This document shows, one piece after another, positions 1 to 8,106 of a stretch of DNA of 12,834 bases (its first letter is position 1; each line of letters begins with the position of its first letter). The notes below the pieces were generated by a model. The model searched no databases. It was not told the origin of the DNA and was given only the letters and a program-made list of their open reading frames with translations. Origin of the DNA: an uncultured Bacteroidaceae bacterium (GTDB lineage Bacteria; Bacteroidota; Bacteroidia; Bacteroidales; Bacteroidaceae); assembly GCA_934271655.1 (NCBI GenBank), contig CAKQRW010000063.1:1-12834 (forward strand), in the 5' to 3' direction. The position numbers and the translations under genes are program-made.

Positions 1-1
1 G

Positions 2-73
2 CAAGGCACCACGCTACACAGGATCATCATGCAGTTCAAGGGATGGGAACTGGCAAGGATGGAAGAGGTGTGA
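2..73 (+). CDS. Possible 3' end of an upstream gene (partial)
   Basis: One frame is open from the window edge to a TGA at 71-73 and ends in IIMQFKGWELARMEEV, which has the look of a genuine protein C-terminus. The other two + frames also stay open for a short way (stops at 79-81 and beyond), so 23 codons cannot decide the matter. I do not recognise the family and assign no function. If real, the gene lies upstream of and in the same direction as hsdM, separated from its operator by about 43 bases. Confidence 0.3.
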   Translation, partial: QGTTLHRIIMQFKGWELARMEEV

Positions 74-116
74 TGCCGTAAGTAAGGCAAGAAAACGATA
101 AAACAAGCAAAATCTC

Positions 117-158
117 TTTGACAGTGCAGAATGACTGCACCAACAAGCAAGACCTTTG
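117..158 (+). promoter_or_regulatory. hsdM promoter with palindromic operator
   Basis: An interrupted palindrome spans 117-147: left arm TTTGACAGTGCAG, five-base spacer, right arm CTGCACCAACAAG. The inner six pairs plus an A-T/G-C core are perfect, and the outer ends also pair. Three bases later comes GACCTTTG (151-158), a 6-of-8 match to the TActTTTG box of the Z1 gene and a weaker fit to the Bacteroidetes TAnnTTTG -7 consensus. The palindrome is centred about 19 bases before the -7 box, on the expected -33 region, and no TTTG sits at the usual 19-21 base spacing. This suggests a regulator site replacing or masking the -33 element. Twenty-five of 31 operator bases, the 3-base gap and the following TTTGCA recur at 8035-8078. 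The ATG of hsdM follows at 183. Confidence 0.7.
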
Positions 159-182
159 CACCCGTTAAATAATACAAGAAAA

Positions 183-2745
183 ATGAACAAGCAACAACTC
201 GCAAACAAGATATGGGCATCTGCCAACAAGATGCGCTCGAAGATAGATGCCAATGAGTATAAGGACTATATTCTTGGCTTGATATTCTATAAGTTCCTAT
301 CAGACAACGAGGTAGACTATCTCTTGAAAGATGGGGGGGGGGACTGAGGATGACTTGGTAAATCTTGTGGAAAATTATGAGGATGACAATGCAAAACTCA
401 TCATAGAGTATTGCAAGAACAACATTGGGTACTTCATAGAGTACAACAACCTCTTCTCCACATGGCTCAAACCCGACAGCGACTTTACTGTTGCCAACCT
501 CAGCGTGGCACTCAACTCGTTCGACCGCTTGGTAAGCCCTAACTATAAGCCTGTGTATGACGGCATCTTCAAGACTTTGCAGGCTGGACTTAGCAAACTG
601 GGTGAAAACCCTGCAAGTCAGACTCGTGCACTAAAAGACCTCATCAAACTTATCAAGGACATTCCTACTGATGGCTCGCAGGACTATGACGTGCTGGGCT
701 ACGTGTACGAATACTTGATTGGCAATTTTGCAGCCAATGCCGGTAAGAAGGCTGGCGAGTTCTATACCCCTCATGAGGTTGCCATTCTGATGTCAGAGAT
801 TGTTGCCGAGAGCCAGAAAGACAAGCATCAGATAGAAATTTATGACCCGACTTCGGGTTCCGGCTCCCTGCTTATCACCATCGGTAAGTCGGTTGGCAGA
901 CATATCGCCGACAAGAACCGCGTGAAGTATTATGCACAGGAACTGAAGGAAAACACCTATAACCTTACTCGTATGAACCTGGTGATGCGTGGCATACAGC
1001 CAAGCAACATCAATACCCGTTGTGCCGACTCGCTCGACGAGGACTGGCCTATCATTAAGGCTGGTAGCGAAATAGGTCAGCCGCTTTATGTGGATGCCGT
1101 GGTCAGCAATCCGCCATACTCACAGCATTGGGACCCGACAGACAAGGAAATGGACGCCCGTTTCAAGGACTATGGCGTAGCGCCTAAGAGCAAGGCAGAC
1201 TATGCCTTCCTGCTTCACGAACTTCATCACATCAAGCCCGACGGCATCCTGACCATCGTGTTGCCTCATGGCGTATTGTTCCGTGGCGGCGAGGAGGAGC
1301 AGATACGTACCAATCTCATAGAGAAGAACAATATCGACGCTATCATCGGTCTGCCAGCCAACATCTTCTTTGGCACGGGCATTCCTACACTCGTCATGGT
1401 GCTGAAACAGCATCGTGCGAACGACGATGTGCTGATTATTGATGCCAGCAAAGGCTTTGTTAAGGATGGCAAACAGAACCGCCTGCGTGCTTGCGATATA
1501 AAGAAGATTGCAGACACGGTGCGTGATCGTAAGACAATAAAAGGTTTCTCTCGCACTGTCAGTCGTGATGAGATACGTGAGAATGCCTACAATCTGAATA
1601 TTCCTCGTTATGTTGACTCAAGCGAGGAGGCGGAGCGGTACGACATTTACGCTACGATGTTTGGCGGTATTCCTAACGAAGAGATTGACAGCCTACAGAA
1701 ATACTGGGATGCTCTACCGTCGCTCCGCAGTGACTTGTTTGTACCTGAGGCTGACAAGCCATATTCTCAGCTCCGTTCTGAAGACACGCAGGGCATCATC
1801 GAGAACAACAAAGATGTCAAGACCTTTAAGGCGCAGTTTGACGCTGCCTTTAATGGTTTCGCTGATGCTATGCACCGTCGGCTCATTGACAACGTAATGT
1901 CTGTTCATGAACTTACGGCTCAGGACGAAATTGCATTGGATATATTCAGCCGTCTCGGCAACGTTCCTTTGGTGGATAAGTATGCTGCTTACCAGGCGTT
2001 GGCAAACAACTGGCAGATGATTGTCAACGACATCGAGACCATTCAGCAGGATGGACTTGATGCCACTCGTGAGGTGGAGACGGCATACAAACTCGTGAAG
2101 AAGAATGACGAGGAGATTGAGGTTCCCGATGGCGTGAAGGGGCGTATCATTCCCTTTGATTTGGTTCAGCACGAGAAATTCCAGACTAAACTGGATGCCC
2201 TCAGCGCATTACAGCAGCGCATTGAGTCAATCAGTAGCGAACTGGACGAACTGCATGAGTCGTTCAGCGAAGAGGAGACGGAGGCTTACCTCGATAGCGA
2301 GAAGGACAATGCCTTCAACAAGTTTGCTATCAAGGCAGATGCCAAGCCTAAGGCGGATGTTGAGCCAGAGACCAAGGAGAAACTCAAAAAAATCGTAGCG
2401 CTTTGGGATGAGCAGACGAAGAAGAATAAGCAGATAAAGACCGACCGTCAGGCTCTCGTTGACAAGACCATTGAAGCTATCCAAAGTCTAACGGATGGGG
2501 ATGTCGCCAAGTTCTTGCATTTGAAATGGGTGGCTCCTGTCTGCTATGGTATTACAGATTGTCTCCATTCCGAATTGGAAGCCCTCGAAGCCTCTGTACT
2601 TGCATTGAGTAAGAAGTATGCCGTCAGCTATCAGCAGATAAACCATGACATGGCCTCTGCCAATGAGAAACTATCAGAGTTGGTCGCTCAACTAACAGGA
2701 GATGAATTTGCTATCAATGGGTTAAAAGAGTTAATGAAAGGGTAA
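183..2745 (+). CDS. hsdM: Type I restriction-modification methyltransferase subunit HsdM, frameshifted at a G10 tract
   Basis: HsdM is the adenine-N6 methyltransferase subunit of a type I RM enzyme and acts with HsdS. Translation from ATG 183 gives a clear HsdM N-terminal helical segment (MNKQQLANKIWASANKMRS, then YKDYILGLIFYKFLSD) but hits TGA at 345-347. The rest of the protein is open in the next frame from 331 to 2745. The switch falls in ten G at 333-342, and nine G would restore one 853-aa protein. In that protein, EFYTP lies near 192-196, the SAM-binding motif I DPTSGSGSL at 221-229, and the catalytic NPPY at 309-312. The C-terminal third is Glu/Lys-rich, coiled-coil-like, and long for the family (EcoR124I HsdM is about 520 aa). 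As written the gene is OFF or makes an N-terminally shortened form from ATG 331. A sequencing error is the main alternative. It heads an operon with hsdS and hsdR. Confidence 0.9.
333..342 (+). repeat. Homopolymeric G10 tract inside hsdM (putative phase-variation switch)
   Basis: Ten consecutive G follow the codons for Leu-Lys-Asp of HsdM. With nine G the reading frame runs through as Asp-Gly-Gly-Gly-Thr-Glu-Asp. With ten it stops at TGA 345-347. With eleven it reads Gly4-Leu-Arg-Met-Thr-Trp and stops at the TAA next to position 361. Only one in three tract lengths is therefore productive, the classic arrangement of a contingency locus working by slipped-strand mispairing. Confidence 0.8.
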
Positions 2746-2860
2746 GTTTCTTGTTTGAAAAGAGATATCTGTATAATTGCCATTCACCCAATTGTAAATG
2801 TCAGCTTACTAATAATATGGCTCAGGTACAGTATCAAATATGTAAAAAGAAGGACTGATA

Positions 2861-4054
2861 ATGAATGAACCGAAAATAAGATTCAAGGAATTTAAAGAAG
2901 GCTGGAAAAATGTTCCATTCGCCTCTATAGCCCAAAGGAAAGTTCCCTCAGGGCTGTCTGGGATATTGCCAGGTATTGAATATGAAGATATTATATCGGG
3001 AGAAGGAAAACTTAATAAAAATGTATATCAGAAGAAAGATTCTAAATATGGTAAACTTTTTTCTAAAGGAGATGTACTTTTTGGTAAACTTCGCCCATAT
3101 CTTAAAAATATACTTTTGGCTGAATTTGAGGGTATTGCTGTAGGAGATTTTTGGGTATTACATTCTGATAATGTTGTGCCAAAGTTTCTATTTGAGCTTG
3201 TAAATTCGGACAGATTTATGACAGTAGCAAATATTTCTTCTGGTTCTAAAATGCCACGATCTGATTGGAACTTAGTTTCTGAAACTCTATTCCCGATGCC
3301 CGAAAAAGCCAAAGAACAGGAATTGATAGGCGATAGCTTATCTCGTTTTGACGAGCTCATCTCTACCGCCACATCTCGCCTTGCTTCCTTAAAGCAAGTG
3401 AAGGAAGCAAGTCTGCAAGCCATGTTCCCACAAGAGGGAGAGACTGTGCCTAAGATTAGATTCAAAGGATTTGAAGGTGATTGGGAAAAATTTAAACTGT
3501 ATGACTGTCTTGAAATTAGTAATGAGAGAAACCAAAATAATGAATATGGCGTAAACGAAGTTCTTTCCGTTTCAGACGAAGAGGGTGTAATGAATCAGAT
3601 TGAATTACTTGGCCGTAGTTATGCAGGTAAATCCGTAGCTAATTACAAAATTCTCCATAAAAACCAAGTGGTTTATACGAAATCTCCATTAAAGGCAAAG
3701 CCTTATGGCATTATCAAAGTAAATAAGGGAAATGTAGGTATCGTATCTGTTCTTTATGCTGTCTATGATGCAAAAGAAGGCATAAGCCCTGACTACATTC
3801 ATTATTATTTTTCTCCGACGTATAGAATCAATAACTACTTACGTCCTCTAATTAATAAAGGAGCCAAAAATACAATGAACATCAGTGACAATGTAGCTTT
3901 GCAAGGCGACATCATGCTTCCAAACACCTTAGAAGAGCAGATGGAAATTGTAAAACTCCTCCAATCTCTTGACAAACAAATCACCCTTCAATCTCAGCGT
4001 TTGGAAAAGCTTAAACAGATAAAAGCTGCTTGCTTGGGCAAGATGTTTGTATAA
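2861..4054 (+). CDS. hsdS: Type I restriction-modification specificity subunit HsdS
   Basis: HsdS chooses the bipartite DNA target and scaffolds HsdM and HsdR. The 397-aa length is normal. Two half-subunits are visible. The first opens with PKIRFKEFKEGW, contains the first target-recognition domain (to about 150), and ends with the helical spacer DELISTATSRLASLKQVKEA (about 166-190). The second opens with PKIRFKGFEGDW near 197, holds the second recognition domain, and closes with the matching helix LEKLKQIKAACLGKMF. This internal repeat is the usual circular pseudo-symmetry of HsdS. The two recognition domains are noticeably AT-richer than hsdM and hsdR, as expected for exchangeable segments. 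ATG 2861 is chosen because an A/G-rich stretch (AAAAAGAAGG) precedes it and TGA 2856-2858 lies just upstream. It follows hsdM by 115 bases with no convincing promoter between, and precedes hsdR by 20 bases. Confidence 0.95.
   Translation: MNEPKIRFKEFKEGWKNVPFASIAQRKVPSGLSGILPGIEYEDIISGEGKLNKNVYQKKDSKYGKLFSKGDVLFGKLRPYLKNILLAEFEGIAVGDFWVLHSDNVVPKFLFELVNSDRFMTVANISSGSKMPRSDWNLVSETLFPMPEKAKEQELIGDSLSRFDELISTATSRLASLKQVKEASLQAMFPQEGETVPKIRFKGFEGDWEKFKLYDCLEISNERNQNNEYGVNEVLSVSDEEGVMNQIELLGRSYAGKSVANYKILHKNQVVYTKSPLKAKPYGIIKVNKGNVGIVSVLYAVYDAKEGISPDYIHYYFSPTYRINNYLRPLINKGAKNTMNISDNVALQGDIMLPNTLEEQMEIVKLLQSLDKQITLQSQRLEKLKQIKAACLGKMFV
3380..3411. repeat. 11-bp perfect inverted repeat in the central spacer of hsdS
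   Basis: The arms CTTGCTTCCTT (3380-3390) and AAGGAAGCAAG (3401-3411) are perfect reverse complements separated by ten bases. They lie in the codons for the conserved helix between the two target-recognition domains. The structure could be an mRNA hairpin, a recombination crossover point for domain exchange, or a chance product of the Lys/Ala/Ser-rich helix codons. Confidence 0.55.
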
Positions 4055-4074
4055 CTATCTAACGACATAATAAT

Positions 4075-7000
4075 ATGAGTGACAATATACAAAGTTTCAT
4101 CAAGGAACTCTCCTTTGAAGAAGCATTGACAGAGCACCTGCTCCATCACGGATGGAACGAGGTGATAAAGAACCCGACAGAAGAACAACTCGTACAGAAC
4201 TGGGCAAACATACTCTATGACAACAACCGTGGCATCGATAAACTGGGCGACTATCCGCTTACGCCGAGCGAGATGCAGCAGGTGATAGACCAAGTAAACA
4301 TGTGCGACTCTCCTTATGCCGTCAACAAACTTATCAATGGCCAACAGATTAGTATAAAGCGAGACAATGAAGCCGACCGGAATAACTATGGCAAAGAGGT
4401 TTATCTTAAAATCTTTGACCCAAAGGAAATCTCGGCAGGTCAAAGTCGTTATCAGATAGCCCGCCAACCTAAGTTCAAGACAAATGAGGCAATGACGGGC
4501 GACCGCCGTGGCGACCTGATGCTGCTTATAAACGGTATGCCCGTGGTACATGTGGAACTGAAGCGCAGCCGAGTGGATGTGAGCCAAGCCTGCTATCAGT
4601 TGAAGCGATACACACATGAGGGAGTGTTTGCGAAAGGCATCTTCTCGATGGTGCAGATATTCGTGGCAATGACACCAGAGGAGACACTCTACTTTGCCAA
4701 CCCTGGAGCGGAAGACCATTTCTCACCACAATTCTTCTTCCACTGGGAAGACTACAACAACACGGTTGTGAGCGACTGGAAACAGGTGGCAACCGACTTG
4801 CTCTCTATTCCGATGGCTCACCAGATGGTGGGCTTCTACACCATTGCCGATGACAAGGACAAGACGCTGAAAGTGCTCCGCAGTTACCAATACTTTGCCG
4901 TCAGCAAGATAAGCGACGCGGTGAAGAAAACCAACTGGGACAACCACCAGCACCGCGGCGGCTACATCTGGCATACGACAGGCTCGGGCAAGACCATGAC
5001 ATCATTCAAGTCGGCACAACTGATTGCCAACTCAGGCGATGCCGACAAGGTGGTGTTCCTGCTCGACCGCATAGAGCTGTCAGTGCAGTCGTTGGACGAA
5101 TACCGTGGCTTTGCCGATGACCCCGACTCTGTGCAGGACACGGCTGACACGAGTATTCTACTTGCCAAGTTGAAAAGCACGGATGCTGACGACCGCCTTA
5201 TCGTGACATCCATACAGAAGATGAGCAACATTAAGGAGGGCGTGGGCATATCGAAGGATATTATCGACATGATAGACAAGAAGCGGTTGGTGTTTATCGT
5301 TGATGAGTGCCACCGCAGTGTGTTCGGCAGCATGCTTATCAGCATCAAGAATACATTCCCTCGTGCATTGCTGTTCGGCTTTACGGGCACTCCGGTGTTT
5401 GAGGAAAATGCCAAGAACGAGATTATGACCGAAACGCTCTTTGGCGATATGCTCCACAAATACACCATTGCCGACGGCATACCAGACGGCAACGTGTTGG
5501 GCTTCGACCCATATATGGTGAATACCTATGACGAGGACGAACTGCGCGAGTTGGTGGCATTCCGTAATATCGACCTTAAACTGAAAGACCGCAATCCTGA
5601 CGAAGAGCCGAAGAAACGCACGACAGAGGAATATCTAAAACTTATTGACAAGGACGAAGAACTTCAGAAGATATACAACCATTTTGTCTCTGAGTTGAAA
5701 ATGCCAGATACCTATACGGAGAACGGCAAGAAGGTTCACGGCATAGAACACTATTTGCCAAAAGACATCTATCAAAATGACAAGCACCATTTGGCTGTGG
5801 CGCAGGATATCGTAAAAGGTTGGGACAGACTCAGCAAAAACGGTAAGTTCCACGCCATGCTCGCCACGAAGAACATACCCGAGGCTATAGCCTACTATAA
5901 GCTGTTCAAGGAGCATTATCCGTCGATGAACGTTGTGTCTATATTCGACAACAATATAGACAACTCTGACGAAGGCATCGCCCGTGAGGATGCCATTGTG
6001 GAGATGCTGAAGGACTATAATGCCAAGTATGGCATGTCATTCCAACTGGCAAACTATGCCAAGTACAAGAAGGATGTTGCCAAGCGTCTTGCCCACAAGA
6101 AGCCATATATTGGCATAGAGACAGACCACAGCAAACAGATTGACCTGCTTATTGTGGTAACGCAGATGCTCACGGGATACGACTCGAAGTGGGTGAACAC
6201 ACTGTATGTGGACAAGACTATGAAGTATGTTGACGTCTTACAGGCCTTTTCGCGCACCAACCGTCTATTCGGGCCAGACAAGCCGTTTGGCATCATCAAG
6301 TATTACAGTTACCCGTACACGATGGAGCAGAACATAAACGATGCCTTGGAGGTGTATGTCAACAGACCATTGGGCGTGTTTGTAGACAAGCTGGAGAAGA
6401 ACCTCTCCAACATCAACCAGCGTTTCCTTACCATCCGTGATATTTTCCACTCTCACAACATCAATAACTTTGAGAAACTGCCCGATTCTCGTGAAGGCAG
6501 AAACATGTTCGCAAAATGTTTCTCTGAGATGACACATTTGCTTGAAGCTGCGAGGTTACAAGGGTTTGTTTGGGAAAAGAAAGTGTATGAGTTTCAGCAT
6601 GGCGACACCTATACAAAGGTCATCATGGAAATAGACGAACATACCTATTATATCCTGTTGCAACGCTACCGTGAACTTTTTGAGGGTGGAACGCCTGGCG
6701 ACCCTAAGGATACATGGGAGTATGCCATTGACACCTACATCACAGAGACAGGCACTGGCACCATCGATGCAGAATACATCGACTCAAAGTTCCAGAAGTT
6801 CATCAAGAACCTGTACATGGTGGGTCCTGGAAGCGAGCTCACCAAGTCAGCTTTGGAAGAGTTGTGCAAGACATTCGCCACACTCTCGCAGAAAGACCAA
6901 CGCACGGCTCTCATCATTCTGCACGACATACAGAGCGGTGATCTGCATCTTGACAAGGGAAAGACCATCTACGACTACATCGCGGAGTATCAGATAAGCG

Positions 7001-8028
7001 AGTTGCACAGGCAGATAATGAATATATGTGAGGCGACAGGACTGAATCAAAGCCAACTCATCAATATTATGAGTTATGACGTAAACGAGCAGAACCTCAA
7101 TGAGTTCAACCGCTTCGAAAATCTGAAGCTAACACTCGACTTGCAGAAGACCCGTGTGTTCTTGAACAAGATAACTGGCAGTGCCGTGCCACCCTTTCTT
7201 GTCATGCCAAAGGCAGACCAGATTCTGCGCAAGTTCATTCTCGACCCGATAACGAGGAATCATATCCTCCTCGCATTGGTGCATGATGAAGTGACCTTGG
7301 AAAATGCCGAAGACTACCATGAGGAAGAGAGAGATGCCGACAATACGCCACAAGAAGAATGCGAGGAGGTGGCACTCCATATCGACAAGATTAAGTTCCG
7401 TATAAAAAACATCTTGAAAGAGACTCTATCGGGAGTAAGCAAATATATGCGTCCACAGGACGAAGTTCTCGACAGCGTGTTCTATGTGCTTGGCAAGGAG
7501 TCGCTTGAAAGTCTGGACAGTGTAGGACTTTTCATCTCTCGTGCCTTCTCAGATCTGTTTGTCAAGAATGCTACTATAGTTGACAAGTTCGTTAGCTTCA
7601 ACTTGTTGGTGACAAAGTTTGAGGCATACCTCAAGAAACTATTATACTTGATGAATGGTGAGGAGGTAAAACCTCGATACGAAGGACAAGATGTGACCTG
7701 GAAGGATGTTATCCACGCCGTGAGCCCATTATGGGCATTGAAGAACAATAGGAACGATGAATATCAGAAGTTGTATCAGTACTTGATGCTGATAAAGGGA
7801 TGGCGCAACGATGAGTCGCACATATCGCCTACCGCTTCTGAACAAGAGGTTGACGCTGCCATCAAAATCATCGTCACCATGTACTTCTATGCCACAGGCT
7901 CTTGCATCACCGAGCTGGAGATGGCAGGGCATGATGTGGACGACGTTGCCAGGACTGCTCCATACATACTTCCTGAAGATAACGAAGAATATTCTGCTTT
8001 TGCAGCAGAAGATGAACTTCAATATTAA
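4075..8028 (+). CDS. hsdR: Type I restriction endonuclease subunit HsdR with a C-terminal HEPN-like domain
   Basis: HsdR is the ATP-driven translocase and nuclease that joins the HsdM2-HsdS complex to cut unmodified DNA. The N-terminal nuclease domain carries the PD-(D/E)xK signature: Asp147 in GDLML, then Glu161-Leu-Lys163 in VELKR. The SF2 helicase motor follows, with Walker A TGSGKT at 302-307, DECH at 410-413, FTGTP at 436-440 and the motif VI segment QAFSRTNR at 723-730. A helical region of the kind that contacts the methyltransferase comes next. The last part (about 1170-1295) is helical and contains WRNDESH, giving R1244-x4-H1249 with Asn after Arg. That pattern matches HEPN ribonucleases and would explain the extra length over EcoR124I HsdR (about 1038 aa). 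The HEPN call is inference; the HsdR call is firm. It starts 20 bases after hsdS and is probably co-transcribed with it. Confidence 0.96.
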   Translation: MSDNIQSFIKELSFEEALTEHLLHHGWNEVIKNPTEEQLVQNWANILYDNNRGIDKLGDYPLTPSEMQQVIDQVNMCDSPYAVNKLINGQQISIKRDNEADRNNYGKEVYLKIFDPKEISAGQSRYQIARQPKFKTNEAMTGDRRGDLMLLINGMPVVHVELKRSRVDVSQACYQLKRYTHEGVFAKGIFSMVQIFVAMTPEETLYFANPGAEDHFSPQFFFHWEDYNNTVVSDWKQVATDLLSIPMAHQMVGFYTIADDKDKTLKVLRSYQYFAVSKISDAVKKTNWDNHQHRGGYIWHTTGSGKTMTSFKSAQLIANSGDADKVVFLLDRIELSVQSLDEYRGFADDPDSVQDTADTSILLAKLKSTDADDRLIVTSIQKMSNIKEGVGISKDIIDMIDKKRLVFIVDECHRSVFGSMLISIKNTFPRALLFGFTGTPVFEENAKNEIMTETLFGDMLHKYTIADGIPDGNVLGFDPYMVNTYDEDELRELVAFRNIDLKLKDRNPDEEPKKRTTEEYLKLIDKDEELQKIYNHFVSELKMPDTYTENGKKVHGIEHYLPKDIYQNDKHHLAVAQDIVKGWDRLSKNGKFHAMLATKNIPEAIAYYKLFKEHYPSMNVVSIFDNNIDNSDEGIAREDAIVEMLKDYNAKYGMSFQLANYAKYKKDVAKRLAHKKPYIGIETDHSKQIDLLIVVTQMLTGYDSKWVNTLYVDKTMKYVDVLQAFSRTNRLFGPDKPFGIIKYYSYPYTMEQNINDALEVYVNRPLGVFVDKLEKNLSNINQRFLTIRDIFHSHNINNFEKLPDSREGRNMFAKCFSEMTHLLEAARLQGFVWEKKVYEFQHGDTYTKVIMEIDEHTYYILLQRYRELFEGGTPGDPKDTWEYAIDTYITETGTGTIDAEYIDSKFQKFIKNLYMVGPGSELTKSALEELCKTFATLSQKDQRTALIILHDIQSGDLHLDKGKTIYDYIAEYQISELHRQIMNICEATGLNQSQLINIMSYDVNEQNLNEFNRFENLKLTLDLQKTRVFLNKITGSAVPPFLVMPKADQILRKFILDPITRNHILLALVHDEVTLENAEDYHEEERDADNTPQEECEEVALHIDKIKFRIKNILKETLSGVSKYMRPQDEVLDSVFYVLGKESLESLDSVGLFISRAFSDLFVKNATIVDKFVSFNLLVTKFEAYLKKLLYLMNGEEVKPRYEGQDVTWKDVIHAVSPLWALKNNRNDEYQKLYQYLMLIKGWRNDESHISPTASEQEVDAAIKIIVTMYFYATGSCITELEMAGHDVDDVARTAPYILPEDNEEYSAFAAEDELQY

Positions 8029-8034
8029 AATAAT

Positions 8035-8076
8035 TTTGTTAGTGCAGATAGACTGCACTAACAAATATTACTTTTG
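8035..8076 (+). promoter_or_regulatory. Z1-gene promoter with perfect palindromic operator
   Basis: The arms TTTGTTAGTGCAG (8035-8047) and CTGCACTAACAAA (8053-8065) are perfect 13-base reverse complements around the five-base spacer ATAGA. Three bases later lies TACTTTTG (8069-8076), an exact TAnnTTTG -7 box. As at hsdM, the palindrome is centred on the expected -33 position, so a bound protein should control polymerase access. The ATG of the Z1 gene follows 30 bases after the box. The palindrome begins six bases after the hsdR stop and could also act as a hairpin terminator, but it has no downstream T run and its spacing matches the hsdM copy, so an operator is preferred. Confidence 0.78.
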
Positions 8077-8106
8077 CAATCGAAAAAACTATAATACAAT
8101 AATTAT

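Noticed and set aside
156..182. TTG at 156 as start of hsdM, adding nine residues
   Set aside because: It overlaps the -7 box at 151-158, so it could not be on the transcript; ATG 183 begins the conserved HsdM N-terminus.
2748..2858. Cysteine-containing frame running past the hsdM stop (YNCHSPNCKCQL, ending MAQVQYQICKKKD)
   Set aside because: It has no plausible start except a 13-codon ATG at 2817, overlaps no known motif cleanly and is more likely intergenic sequence. A C-terminal frameshift of hsdM cannot be excluded but nothing supports it.
3994..4719. Long open frame on the minus strand (241 codons) across the hsdS/hsdR junction
   Set aside because: It is antisense to well-supported hsdS and hsdR motifs and its translation shows no recognisable domain.
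8035..8065. Palindrome after hsdR read purely as a transcription terminator
   Set aside because: There is no T run after it, and a related palindrome with identical spacing to the -7 box precedes hsdM, which fits an operator better.
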